Source: JAWKRB01 sp041389885
GTDB taxonomy: Bacteria; Myxococcota_A; Polyangia; Polyangiales; Ga0077539
Direction: 5' to 3'
Length of the DNA stretch: 64,000 nt
Assembly (NCBI GenBank): GCA_041389885.1
Contig: JAWKRB010000010.1
Coordinates: forward strand, 1-64,000
This document shows, one piece after another, positions 40,241 to 48,587 of this stretch (position 1 is the first letter of the stretch; each line of letters opens with the position of its first letter). The notes under the pieces were generated by a model. That model was not told the DNA's origin. It saw only the letters and a program-made list of their open reading frames with translations, and searched no databases. Both the position numbers and the translations under genes were made by a program.

Positions 40241-40909
40241 TACCTTTCCACAGGGGATTTGAAGGGTTGAGGTGAACTCGCGCCGCGGGCCACACCGCGC
40301 TACCGCGCGCCCTCTCCCCGCCTCGGGAGAGACGCTCTGCAAGAGGTAGGAATGGGTAAAATTCGCCGGACGTCCCCGGTACCCACCATGACCTCTGCCC
40401 GACCGAAGAACCCCTTTTCCCGAGGCGCTGCGTTCGACACACACGTCAGGAATCCGCTTGAACACAAGCGTGATGCGTTTCTGGTCTGCCCCCTGTCCAC
40501 ACCGCCCCGCGTCCCTTCGACCCGACGCGGGGCCCTCCCCCGCCCCTCCTCCATGGGCTTCGCCGATGGAGGAGGGGCTGAACACAAGGGATGGCAGACA
40601 CATCCGCGCGGTCTCAGGCCATGTGACGCATCCCAAGGGCAGTTCGACGCGGAGCATCGTACCCGAAGGACGCAGCCCCTCCTCCATCGGCGAAGCCCGC
40701 TGGAGGAGGGCGGAGGTGGAGGGGACCCGCGCTGGAGTCGAAGGGACGAGCGGCGGCGCGGACAGACCAGAGGCGCATCACGCTTGTGTTCAAGCGGACT
40801 CCTGACGTGTGTGTCGAACGCAGCCCGAGGCGGGAGAAGGGGTGCGCGGCAGCGCGGGAGGTGGGTACGTTCGTCGCGTTGAACCCTTCAAATCCCCTGT
40901 GGAAAGGTA
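40241..40909. repeat. 669-bp fold-back (MITE-like) element
   Basis: Non-coding element with perfect 28-bp terminal inverted repeats (40241-40268 and 40882-40909, core CCACAGGGGATTTGAAGG) and a second nested inverted pair of 50 bp with one mismatch (40428-40477 and 40774-40823). It is bordered on both sides by GTAG (40237-40240 and 40910-40913), consistent with a 4-bp target duplication. No credible gene lies inside. Its centre carries a copy of the hairpin repeat annotated at 40542. This explains the 783-base gap between the lipoprotein gene and ruvX. Confidence 0.75.
40542..40710. repeat. Paired-hairpin repeat, copy 1
   Basis: Two copies, in opposite orientation, of a strong hairpin made of CCCCTCCTCCAT, a GGGCTTCGCCG loop and ATGGAGGAGGGG (40543-40578 and about 40674-40710). 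About 95 bp of variable DNA separates them. The same structure occurs at 53841. The flanks are themselves complementary (CGTCCCTTCGAC near 40510 and GTCGAAGGGACG near 40737). Confidence 0.7.
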
Positions 40910-41010
40910 GTAGTACACCGCGGGCGGATTCGCGCGCCCCGTCCCCCGCGGCCGCGAAGACGCCCCGTCGCCCGGGCGCGAAGGGTGATACACGTTGCGG
41001 CCTCCACCGC

Positions 41011-41478
41011 ATGAGCGACGACCCCGCACCCCTCCCTCCAGGCCAGCGCGTGCTCCTCGGCGTGGACCTGGGCTCGCGCCGCATCGGCCTCGCGCTGCAC
41101 GACGACCCCGACCTCGACGCGCGCCCCGCGGGCACCCTCGACATCAAGGGGATCAAGGACCCCATCGCCGCCCTCGCCGACCGCGCGGTGGCCCTCGGCG
41201 CCCACGAGCTCGTGGTGGGGCTCCCGCTCAACATGAACGGCACCGACAGCCCCTCGTCCCGCAGCGCCCGCAAGGCCGCGGCGGCGCTGAAGCGCAGGCT
41301 GAAGCTCCCGGTGCACCTCTGGGACGAGCGCCTCACCACCACCCAGGCCCAGCGCGCCCGCGTCGCCCGAGGCGTGAAGGGGCGCGAGGGCATCGACGCC
41401 GAGGCCGCGGCGATCCTGCTCCAGGCCTTCGTAGACGCGCGTCGTGGAGGCAGCGGGTGGCTGGAAAGCGACGACTGA
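41011..41478 (+). CDS. ruvX: Putative pre-16S rRNA nuclease / Holliday junction resolvase homologue
   Basis: 155-residue YqgF/RuvX protein with an RNase H-like fold. Motifs: VDLGSRRIGLALHDD (first acidic residue), ELVVGLPLNMNGTDS and WDERLTTTQAQ. The family processes the 5' end of 16S rRNA and was earlier assigned as a resolvase. ATG 41011 opens the conserved region. The 3' end overlaps the GTG start of mltG by 22 bases. Confidence 0.93.
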   Translation: MSDDPAPLPPGQRVLLGVDLGSRRIGLALHDDPDLDARPAGTLDIKGIKDPIAALADRAVALGAHELVVGLPLNMNGTDSPSSRSARKAAAALKRRLKLPVHLWDERLTTTQAQRARVARGVKGREGIDAEAAAILLQAFVDARRGGSGWLESDD

Positions 41479-42767
41479 AATCCTCGGAGCCCCCCGCGGA
41501 GCCCCCCGCGAAGCCCGCGAAGAAGCCCCCCGCGAAGAAGCCCCCCGCGAAGCCCGCGAAGGCGCCCGCGCGAAAGCCCGCGCGGCGCGCGAAGCGGCGC
41601 GGGGGCGCGGGGTACATCGCCGCGGTGCTGCTGGTGGCGGCGGGCGCGGCGGCGGTCGCCGCGGTGGGCGCGTACATGCTCACGCCGCACCGGGGCCGAG
41701 GGCGCGCGGTGCGGGTGCTCATCCCCGAAGACGCCGGCGCCGCCGAGGTCACCCGCGCCCTCTGGGACGCGCGGATCATCGATCACCCATGGCTCTTTCA
41801 CGCCCTCGTCTCGATCACCGGCACCGCGCCGCGCACCCGCCGAGGCGCCCTCGCGCTGCGCGATGACCTCACGCCCAGGGCCGTGCTCCGCGCGCTGCGG
41901 AGCGGGGCGGCGGGGGTCATTCGGGTCACGGTCCCCGAGGCGTGGACCCGCTTCGAGATCGCGCGGAGGCTCGCGCAGCAGGGCGTCTGCGGCGCCGAGG
42001 ACTTTCTCGCGCACACCGAAGACCCCGCCGTGCTCGCGCGGCTCGGGGTGCCCGCGCGGCCGGGGATGCCGGCGTCGCTCGAGGGCTGGCTCTTTCCCGA
42101 CACCTACGACTTCGCCCCCGACGCGGGCGCGTCGGCGGTGGTCGCGCGCATGGCGCAGGTGATGGCGCGGCGCCTCGACGCGGTGAAATCCGCCAACCCC
42201 GCGGGGGTGCTCCGGGCCACGGCGCTGGTGTCGTCGCTCCCCCCGGAGCTGCGCGAGCTGAGCCCCGGCGGCGGCGTCGCGGCAGACCCGGTCGACCGCG
42301 CGATCGTGACCCTCGCCTCCCTCATCGAGCGCGAGACCGGCCACCCCTCAGACCGCGCGCACGTCTCCAGCGTGTTCTGGAATCGCTTGTCTCGCAGTGA
42401 CTTCGTGCCGCACCTGCTGCAGAGCGACCCCACCGTCACCTTCGGCTGCAGGATGATGCTCCGCGCGGGGCTCGCCGACGGAGGCCCCTGCGCGGGCGCC
42501 GACGGCGGCGTGCGCGCGCCCATCACCGCCGCGATGCTCGCCGACGCGAGCAACCCCTGGAACACCTACCGCCACGAGGCGCTCCCGCCGTCGCCGGTGT
42601 GCAACCCCGGCGCGCGCTCCCTCGAGGCCGCGTTGAGCCCCAGCGCCGACCTCGACCTCTATTTCGTGGCCCGCGGCGACGGCCGCTCGGTCTTCGCGCG
42701 CACCCTCGAGGAGCACCGCCGCAACGTGCAGACCTGGCTCCGGCGCGCCCCCCGCGACGGCGGCTGA
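41457..42767 (+). CDS. mltG: Endolytic murein transglycosylase
   Basis: 436-residue membrane protein that cuts nascent glycan strands and helps end peptidoglycan polymerisation. It starts at GTG 41457 inside ruvX. A Lys/Pro/Ala-rich cytoplasmic N-terminus (PPAKPAKKPPAKK) is followed by one transmembrane helix (about 50-75), a LysM-like stretch and the YceG domain: EGWLFPDTYDF, ASLIERETG with the catalytic Glu, LLQSDPTVTFG and NPWNTYRHEALPPSPVCNPG. The ruvX-mltG order is common in bacteria. Confidence 0.94.
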   Translation: MAGKRRLKSSEPPAEPPAKPAKKPPAKKPPAKPAKAPARKPARRAKRRGGAGYIAAVLLVAAGAAAVAAVGAYMLTPHRGRGRAVRVLIPEDAGAAEVTRALWDARIIDHPWLFHALVSITGTAPRTRRGALALRDDLTPRAVLRALRSGAAGVIRVTVPEAWTRFEIARRLAQQGVCGAEDFLAHTEDPAVLARLGVPARPGMPASLEGWLFPDTYDFAPDAGASAVVARMAQVMARRLDAVKSANPAGVLRATALVSSLPPELRELSPGGGVAADPVDRAIVTLASLIERETGHPSDRAHVSSVFWNRLSRSDFVPHLLQSDPTVTFGCRMMLRAGLADGGPCAGADGGVRAPITAAMLADASNPWNTYRHEALPPSPVCNPGARSLEAALSPSADLDLYFVARGDGRSVFARTLEEHRRNVQTWLRRAPRDGG

Positions 42768-42826
42768 CGCGGGACTTTTGTCGCCGACTTGAGCGTCGGC
42801 GCGAACCCGTGCTACCGCAGTTCGCC

Positions 42827-44008
42827 GTGGCGTCATCCCGCTCGTCGATTCTGCGCGCCGCGCTGGCGGTCTGTGTGTCCCTCGCGACCCTCGCGAGCGC
42901 GCCAGACGCGCTCGCGCAGCGGGCCCCTCGCTCGCACACGGTGCAAGACGGCGAGACGCTCTCGCAGATCGCCCAGCGCTACCGGGTGACCACCAGCGCC
43001 CTCGCCTCGCGCAACCACCTCGCGCCGCCCTACCCCTTGCGTCGTGGGCTGAGCCTCAGGCTCCCGAGCACCGCCGTGGTCCCCGAGGTAGCGACCGCGG
43101 CGACCCCGGCCGCGCGCGCGACCCCCACGCCCGCGGCGCGCCCCGCCCCGGCCGCCGAGGCTCGAAGCGCGTCGAGGTCTGCGACCCGCAGCGCCCCCGC
43201 CCCGCGAGCGACGACGCGCGTCGCGTCGCGCAGCGCGCCCGCTCGAGACGCGGCCTCGGTCCGCAGGGGCGGCGCGACCGGGCGCAGGGCCTCGCGCTGG
43301 GGCACGCCCCGCCGTCCTGGCGTGGTGAACCTCCACCGCATCTACTCCGACGAGCGGGTGACGGCCAACCTCCGCCGCCCTGGGCGCTCGGTGCTCGGGG
43401 TCATGCGTCGCTTCATGCGCTCGACCTCGGGCGCGACGCACAACATTGATCCCCGGCTGCTGCGCACCCTCGCGCTCGTGAGCGACCACTTCGGCGGCCG
43501 CGAGGTCGAGGTGATCTCGGGCTTTCGGCCCTTTCGCCGGGGACAGTGGACGCCGCACTCGAACCACAACAGCGGCCGCGCCATTGATTTTCGCGTCGCG
43601 GGCGTGCCCCGGCGCACCCTCGTCGACTACTGCCGCACGCTGCCGAACGTAGGCTGCGGCTTCTATCCCCGCTCGGTGTTCATTCACATGGACGTGCGGG
43701 GTGACAACGCCTACTGGGTCGACTGGTCCCGCCCTGGGGAGCGGCCGCGGTACGGGCGCGACGGGCAGCCGCCGCCAGACCGCCACCCGCGCGCAGTCCC
43801 CGCGCAGGCCGCGGCCTCGCAGGCGTCCCCGCAGCCCGAGGCGCCGTCGGCCCCCGTCACCGCGCCCCCCGGCGCCGACGGCGAGATGGACGAGGTCGCC
43901 CACGACGCCCCGGCGATTCGCACCGCCCCCGAGCGCACCGAGCACGACGACGAGACGCCCGAGACGCCCGAGGCGCCCGCGGCGCCCGCAGCCCCCGCGA
44001 CGCCGTAG
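42827..44008 (+). CDS. LysM and DUF882/M15-like peptidase
   Basis: 393-residue exported cell-wall protein. GTG 42827 starts a signal peptide (ILRAALAVCVSLATLASAPDALA). A LysM domain (HTVQDGETLSQIAQRY) is followed by an Ala/Pro/Arg-rich linker, then a DUF882/YcbK-type peptidase M15 domain (VISGFRPFRR, HSNHNSGRAIDFRVAG, FIHMDVRG) with the zinc-binding His/Asp pattern HxxGxAxD. A disordered Pro/Glu tail ends the protein. Likely peptidoglycan D,D- or L,D-cleaving activity. Confidence 0.88.
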   Translation: MASSRSSILRAALAVCVSLATLASAPDALAQRAPRSHTVQDGETLSQIAQRYRVTTSALASRNHLAPPYPLRRGLSLRLPSTAVVPEVATAATPAARATPTPAARPAPAAEARSASRSATRSAPAPRATTRVASRSAPARDAASVRRGGATGRRASRWGTPRRPGVVNLHRIYSDERVTANLRRPGRSVLGVMRRFMRSTSGATHNIDPRLLRTLALVSDHFGGREVEVISGFRPFRRGQWTPHSNHNSGRAIDFRVAGVPRRTLVDYCRTLPNVGCGFYPRSVFIHMDVRGDNAYWVDWSRPGERPRYGRDGQPPPDRHPRAVPAQAAASQASPQPEAPSAPVTAPPGADGEMDEVAHDAPAIRTAPERTEHDDETPETPEAPAAPAAPATP

Positions 44009-44019
44009 CGCCTCCCTGC

Positions 44020-44060
44020 GAGGGGATGTGAAGGGTGGAGGTGAGCTCGCGCGGCGTGGG
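44020..44060. repeat. Partial copy of fold-back element end
   Basis: About 40 bases after the M15 gene (GGGGATGTGAAGGG then TGGAGGTGAGCTCGCG) resemble the left end of the 40241 element (GGGGATTTGAAGGG then TTGAGGTGAACTCGCG). No inverted partner was found nearby, so this may be a remnant. Confidence 0.4.
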
Positions 44061-44081
44061 GAGGTCGATCGCCCCCCGCGC

Positions 44082-45512
44082 TCAGCCCCCCTCGGGCTCT
44101 CCGCCCTCCCCCGACTCGCGCCAGCTCTCCGCGCGCAGCCCGTGACGGCGCAGCAGCCGGTGAAAGCTCTCGCGCTCCACCCCCGCCTGCGCCGCCGCGG
44201 CGGTGACGTTGCCGTGGTGCCGCGCGAGCACGGCCTCGAGGTAGCGCCGGGTGCCCGCGTCCCTCGCGAGGTCGACGGCCTCGCGGTAGGTCATCTCTGA
44301 GACCTCGCGAAGGGCCCCGCCCGGCGACGGCGCGCGCAGCTCGGGCGGGAGCGACGCCGCGGTGACGCGCTCGCCCTCCTCGAGGATCGCCGCGCGGGTC
44401 ACCACGCTGCGAAGCTCGCGCACGTTGCCCGGCCACGCGTGCTCGACCAGCGCGGACATCGCGTCGGGCGTGAACTCGCGCGGCCCCGTGGCCCCCGACG
44501 ACGCGAGGAAGTGACGCGCCAGCGCGGGGATGTCGTCGCGCCGCTCGCGCAGCGCGGGCACCCGGAGCGCGAAGACGTTCAGTCGGTACCAGAGGTCCTC
44601 GCGAAAGGCGCCGTCGCGCACCCTCGCGGGGAGGTCGCGGTGCGTCGCGGCGATCACCCGCGCGTCGACCTTGCGCTCGTGGCTCTCGCCCACCCGACGC
44701 ACCGCCCGCTCCTCCAGCGCGCGGGTCAGCCGCGCCTGCGTCGAGAGGGGCAGCTCCCCCAGCTCGTCGAGAAAGAGCGTGCCCCGGTGCGCGGCCTCGA
44801 AGAGCCCCGGCCGATCGACCGCGGCGCCGGTGAACGACCCCCGGGCGTGCCCGAAGAGCTCGCTCTCGATCAGCTCCGCGGGGATCGCCGCGCAGTTCAC
44901 CGCGACGAAGCTCCGCGTCGCCCGCGCCGAGCGCTCGTGGAGCTCGCGGGCCACGAGCTCCTTGCCCGTGCCCGTCTCGCCGAGCACCAGCGCCGTCGCG
45001 TCGGTGGGCGCGACGCGGTCGATCATGCGGTAGAGCGACTGCATGGGCGCGCTCGCGCCGAGGAGGCGGCCGTAGCGCGCGCGGGGCGGCGCGGTCGCCT
45101 CGGGCGGCGCCGGGAGCGCCTCGGCGGGGGCGGCGTCGCCCCGCGGCGAGGCGGCGCTCGCGAGGGCGCGGAGCACCTGGGCCCGGAGCTCGTCGGGGTC
45201 GAAGGGCTTGGTGATGTAGTCCCAGGCGCCGTCGCGCATGGCCTGCACCGCGGTGGGCACGGTGCCGTACGCGGTCATCAGGATGAAGGGCGCGGGGTTC
45301 GCGCGGGCGCGCAGCGCGCGGAGCACGGTGAGGCCATCCCCGTCGGGCATGCGGAGGTCGCAGATCACCGCGGCGGGAGGTCGCGCCGCGAGCGCGCGCA
45401 GGGCCTCCTGCACCCCGCGCGCGGTGACGACCTCGGCGTCGCCCCCGAGGATCTTCACCATCAGCGAGAGGAAGTTCGGCTTGTCGTCGACGACGAGGAT
45501 CACGGGGCTCAT
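44082..45512 (-). CDS. Sigma-54-dependent response regulator (NtrC family)
   Basis: 476-residue regulator. Receiver domain (1-120) with VVDDKPN acidic pocket, phospho-acceptor in CDLRMPDGDG and Lys in TKPFDP. AAA+ domain (about 150-385) with Walker A GETGTGKE, the sigma-54-contacting GAFTGA variant GSFTGA, and Walker B GTLFLDELGELP. The C-terminal HTH is of Fis type (HHGNVTAAAAQAGVERESFHRLLRRHGL). It overlaps the histidine kinase stop by four bases (ATGA) and must be its partner. Divergence from the metal-efflux operon suggests that as its target. Confidence 0.95.
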   Translation of the reverse strand: MSPVILVVDDKPNFLSLMVKILGGDAEVVTARGVQEALRALAARPPAAVICDLRMPDGDGLTVLRALRARANPAPFILMTAYGTVPTAVQAMRDGAWDYITKPFDPDELRAQVLRALASAASPRGDAAPAEALPAPPEATAPPRARYGRLLGASAPMQSLYRMIDRVAPTDATALVLGETGTGKELVARELHERSARATRSFVAVNCAAIPAELIESELFGHARGSFTGAAVDRPGLFEAAHRGTLFLDELGELPLSTQARLTRALEERAVRRVGESHERKVDARVIAATHRDLPARVRDGAFREDLWYRLNVFALRVPALRERRDDIPALARHFLASSGATGPREFTPDAMSALVEHAWPGNVRELRSVVTRAAILEEGERVTAASLPPELRAPSPGGALREVSEMTYREAVDLARDAGTRRYLEAVLARHHGNVTAAAAQAGVERESFHRLLRRHGLRAESWRESGEGGEPEGG

Positions 45513-46966
45513 GCCGTCTCCAGGGGGGTGAGGGGCAGCGAGAGCTCGAAGGTGGTGCCGCCGCCGGGGCGGTCCTCGGCGCGGAGCTCGCCGCCGTGCG
45601 CGCGGACGATGCCCTGGCTCACCGCCAGGCCCAGCCCGCTGCCGCCGATGCGGTTCGTCGCGAAGGGCTCGAAGAGCTGCGGGCGGAGCTCGGGCGCGAC
45701 GCCGGGGCCCCGGTCCGAGAGGCGAATGAGGTAGCGCGCGCCCTCGACGCGGCCGGTGAGCTCCGCGGGCGCCTGCGTCGCCTGCGCGGCGTTGCGCAGG
45801 AGGTTGCCGAGCACCTGGCGCATCCGCAGCGGGTCGACGTTCGCCTCGCAGCGATCCATGTCGACCGACACCTCGATGTCTCCGAGCTCGCCCGTGTCGC
45901 GCAGGCGCTGCACGGTCTCGGCGCCGAGGGAGGCGAGCTCGCTGGGCGCAAGGGCGAGGGTGGGCGCGCGCGCGTAGGTGAGCAGGTCCTCGCAGATGCG
46001 CTGGCAGGCGAGGGCCTCCTCGTCGAGGATCTCGAGCTCGCGCCGCAGCGTCGCCTCGTGCCCCTCGCGCAGCATCGTCTTGAGGTACCCGCGGATCACC
46101 CCGATGGGGTTGTTGATCTCGTGCGCGACGCCCGCGGCGAAGCGCCCGATGACGGCCAGGCGCTCGGCCCGCACGAGGGCCGCCTCGCGCGCGGCGAGGC
46201 GGTCGAGCATGGTGTCGAAGGCCCGGGCGACCTCGGCGAGTTCGGGCACCGCGAGCTCGCCCACCCGCGCGTCGGTGTCCCCCCCCGAGACCCGCGCGGC
46301 CACCGCGCGCAGCCGCGCCGTGGGCCCGTCGAAGGCCCGCCACACCGAGCGCGCCACGAGCAGCGCGAAGAGCACCGCGAGGCCCGCGTGCGCGAGGGCG
46401 AGGCGCGTCGCGACCCGCGCGCTCTGCGCCGCGGCGAGGCGGGTCTGCGCGGCGCGGGCCTCGAAGCGCGCGCCGATCTCGTCGGCGCGGCGGATCATCT
46501 CGACCACCGCGGCCTCGGCGCGGCCGTGGGCGGCGAGCACCGCCGCGCGATCGCCGCGGTCGACGGCGGGGAGGATCTCGCGGCGAAACGCGTCGTCGAC
46601 CTCGCGGCTCGACGCGATGATGGCCTCGAGGGCGGGGCGGTCGGCGGGGAGCTCACGGGCGAGGTCGCGCGCCTCGATGCGAAAATGCCCCGCCCAGGCG
46701 CCGTGGTGCAGCACCCGCGAGCGGTCGCCGAGCACCATGGTCTGCACCTCCTGGAGGTACTGCTCCCGCGCGTCGACCCCGAGGGACCTGGCGCGCAGCG
46801 CGATCGCGACGTCGCGCACCGCCGCGTCGCTGGCCGCCGCGTAGCGCCGCAGCGCGACCACCGTGGTCACGGTGTTGGTGAAGGTCAGCACCGCCAGCAC
46901 GCCGAGGCCCGCGCGGAGGCGCGCGTGCAGGCTCCACCCCCGCGGGGCTGTGACCCGCCCGGTCAC
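45509..46966 (-). CDS. Sensor histidine kinase, partner of NtrC-type regulator
   Basis: 485-residue membrane kinase. One helix at about 18-40, a helical periplasmic sensor region (40-185), a second helix (about 190-210), HAMP (to about 265), H-box FAAGVAHEINNPIGVIRGYL with phospho-His, then the ATP domain with N-box LGNLLRNAAQA, DRGPGV and GSGLGLAVSQGIV. It starts at GTG 46966. The divergent Cus-type operon begins 229 bases away, which suggests a role in metal sensing (inference). Confidence 0.93.
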   Translation of the reverse strand: MTGRVTAPRGWSLHARLRAGLGVLAVLTFTNTVTTVVALRRYAAASDAAVRDVAIALRARSLGVDAREQYLQEVQTMVLGDRSRVLHHGAWAGHFRIEARDLARELPADRPALEAIIASSREVDDAFRREILPAVDRGDRAAVLAAHGRAEAAVVEMIRRADEIGARFEARAAQTRLAAAQSARVATRLALAHAGLAVLFALLVARSVWRAFDGPTARLRAVAARVSGGDTDARVGELAVPELAEVARAFDTMLDRLAAREAALVRAERLAVIGRFAAGVAHEINNPIGVIRGYLKTMLREGHEATLRRELEILDEEALACQRICEDLLTYARAPTLALAPSELASLGAETVQRLRDTGELGDIEVSVDMDRCEANVDPLRMRQVLGNLLRNAAQATQAPAELTGRVEGARYLIRLSDRGPGVAPELRPQLFEPFATNRIGGSGLGLAVSQGIVRAHGGELRAEDRPGGGTTFELSLPLTPLETA

Positions 46967-47195
46967 AGCGCCCGCGCCCCTCTGGAACTCGTCGGGTCAC
47001 ATCGCATCGCGCGGGGGCTCCGTTCGCTTCGCCGTCATCACTCGAACTCTCTCTCGACAGGGTAGATCCCGCGCGGGGTGAGCGCGACGCGGCGCCCGAG
47101 CCTGCACTCAAGCTTCGGGCCGCGCCTCGGGGGCGCGCGGTCTGCGCGTTGATTTCTGCGCCGGTCCCGTTCGTGCACAGTGCCCTCGCACGAGC

Positions 47196-48587
47196 ATGGC
47201 GCGCCCCCTCCCCACACCTCCGCGGCCCGTCGCCGCGATGACGCTCGCCCTCGCCGCGTCGCTCTCGGTCGGGGGCTGCGCGTCGGCCGAGGTCGCCGCG
47301 CAGATCGACCGCCTCGCGGCCTCGACCCTTCGCATGGAGCGCCCCACGAACCCCGCCCCCCCCGCGGCGGTGACCCGCGACGCGGCGGTGGAATTCGCCC
47401 TCGACCGCGACCCCACGCGCCGCGCCGCCCTGCACCGCGCCCGCGCCGCCCTCCACGACGCCGAGGCCGCCCGCGCGCTGCCCGCCCCGCAGGTGGGGGT
47501 GCAGGTGTGGCGGGTCCCCTTCGACGAGCCCTGGAACTGGGGCCGCGCGTCGATGCTGATGCTCGAGCTCCGTCAGGGCTTCACCCCGCTGGGCGCCCGC
47601 GAGGGCAGGTCGCGGGCCGCGCTCTTCGAGGCGCAGGGCGCCCTCGCGGAGCTCTCGTCGCGCGAGCGCGCCCTCGCGAAATCGGTGGCCCTCGCGCACG
47701 CGGAGTGGGTCGACGGCGCGCTGCACCACAGCCTGCACCACGCGCACCTCGGGGTCGTCGGGGGGATGCTCGAGATCGTGCGCGCGCGCTTCGCCGCGGG
47801 GGGCGCCAACCTCGGCGGGGTCACCCGCGTCGAGGCCGAGCAGGCGCGGGTGCACCGCGCGCTGGTGCGCTACGAGGCCCGACGCGACCGCGCCGCGCGC
47901 GCGCTCGAGGCGCTGCTGCGCCTCGACGAGGGCTCCCTCCCCGCGGAGCCCCCCGCCGAGGCGCTCGTGGTCGAGGACGTCGACGTCGAGCTCCCCGCGC
48001 TGCTCACCGCCGCGCTGGGTCAGCGGCCCGAGCTCAGGGCGCGCGCCGCCGCCGAGGCCGCCGCGAGCGCGAGGCACCAGGCCGCCCGCGCCGAGGCGAC
48101 GGTGCCGAGGGTCGAGGTGGGCGCGTCGGTGATGGGCGACCCCGGGGTGGGCGTCGGGTACGGGCTCAACGCGATGATGTCGCTCCCGTGGCTCTCGTCC
48201 GCGGGCGCGGCGGCGGCGCGGGCGGCGGGGGAGCGGCTGCTGGCCGCGCGGGAGGACACGGCGGGCGTCGAGGCGACGATCCGCGGCGAGGTCGCGACGG
48301 CGCACACGCGCCTCGCGGGGGCGCGTCGAGAGCTCGCGGTGATGCACGGGCAGGCGCTCCCCGCCGCGCGCCGCGCGGTGATGGCCGCGCGCAGCGCGTA
48401 CTCCGTCGGCGGCGAGACCCTCCTCGGGTGGATCGACGCCGAGCGCGTGCTCCTCGACCTCGAGATGGACGACGCCGAGCTCCGCGCCGAGCTGCTCCGC
48501 GCGGTCGCCGAGCTCGAGTGGGCCGTCGGCGCGCCGCTGCCGCGGCACCCGCTGGTGCTGGCGCCGATCACGGGGGCGAGCGAGTGA
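47196..48587 (+). CDS. TolC/CusC-family outer-membrane efflux protein
   Basis: 463-residue outer-membrane channel of a heavy-metal RND efflux system. The signal ends in a lipobox (LAASLSVGGC). Long alpha-helical repeats with Ala/Arg/Glu heptads (RAALHDAEAARAL; RVEAEQARVHRALVRYEARRDRAARALEALLRL) form the typical two OEP halves. It is the first gene of an operon whose following genes all overlap by GTGA or ATGA. Confidence 0.9.
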   Translation: MARPLPTPPRPVAAMTLALAASLSVGGCASAEVAAQIDRLAASTLRMERPTNPAPPAAVTRDAAVEFALDRDPTRRAALHRARAALHDAEAARALPAPQVGVQVWRVPFDEPWNWGRASMLMLELRQGFTPLGAREGRSRAALFEAQGALAELSSRERALAKSVALAHAEWVDGALHHSLHHAHLGVVGGMLEIVRARFAAGGANLGGVTRVEAEQARVHRALVRYEARRDRAARALEALLRLDEGSLPAEPPAEALVVEDVDVELPALLTAALGQRPELRARAAAEAAASARHQAARAEATVPRVEVGASVMGDPGVGVGYGLNAMMSLPWLSSAGAAAARAAGERLLAAREDTAGVEATIRGEVATAHTRLAGARRELAVMHGQALPAARRAVMAARSAYSVGGETLLGWIDAERVLLDLEMDDAELRAELLRAVAELEWAVGAPLPRHPLVLAPITGASE

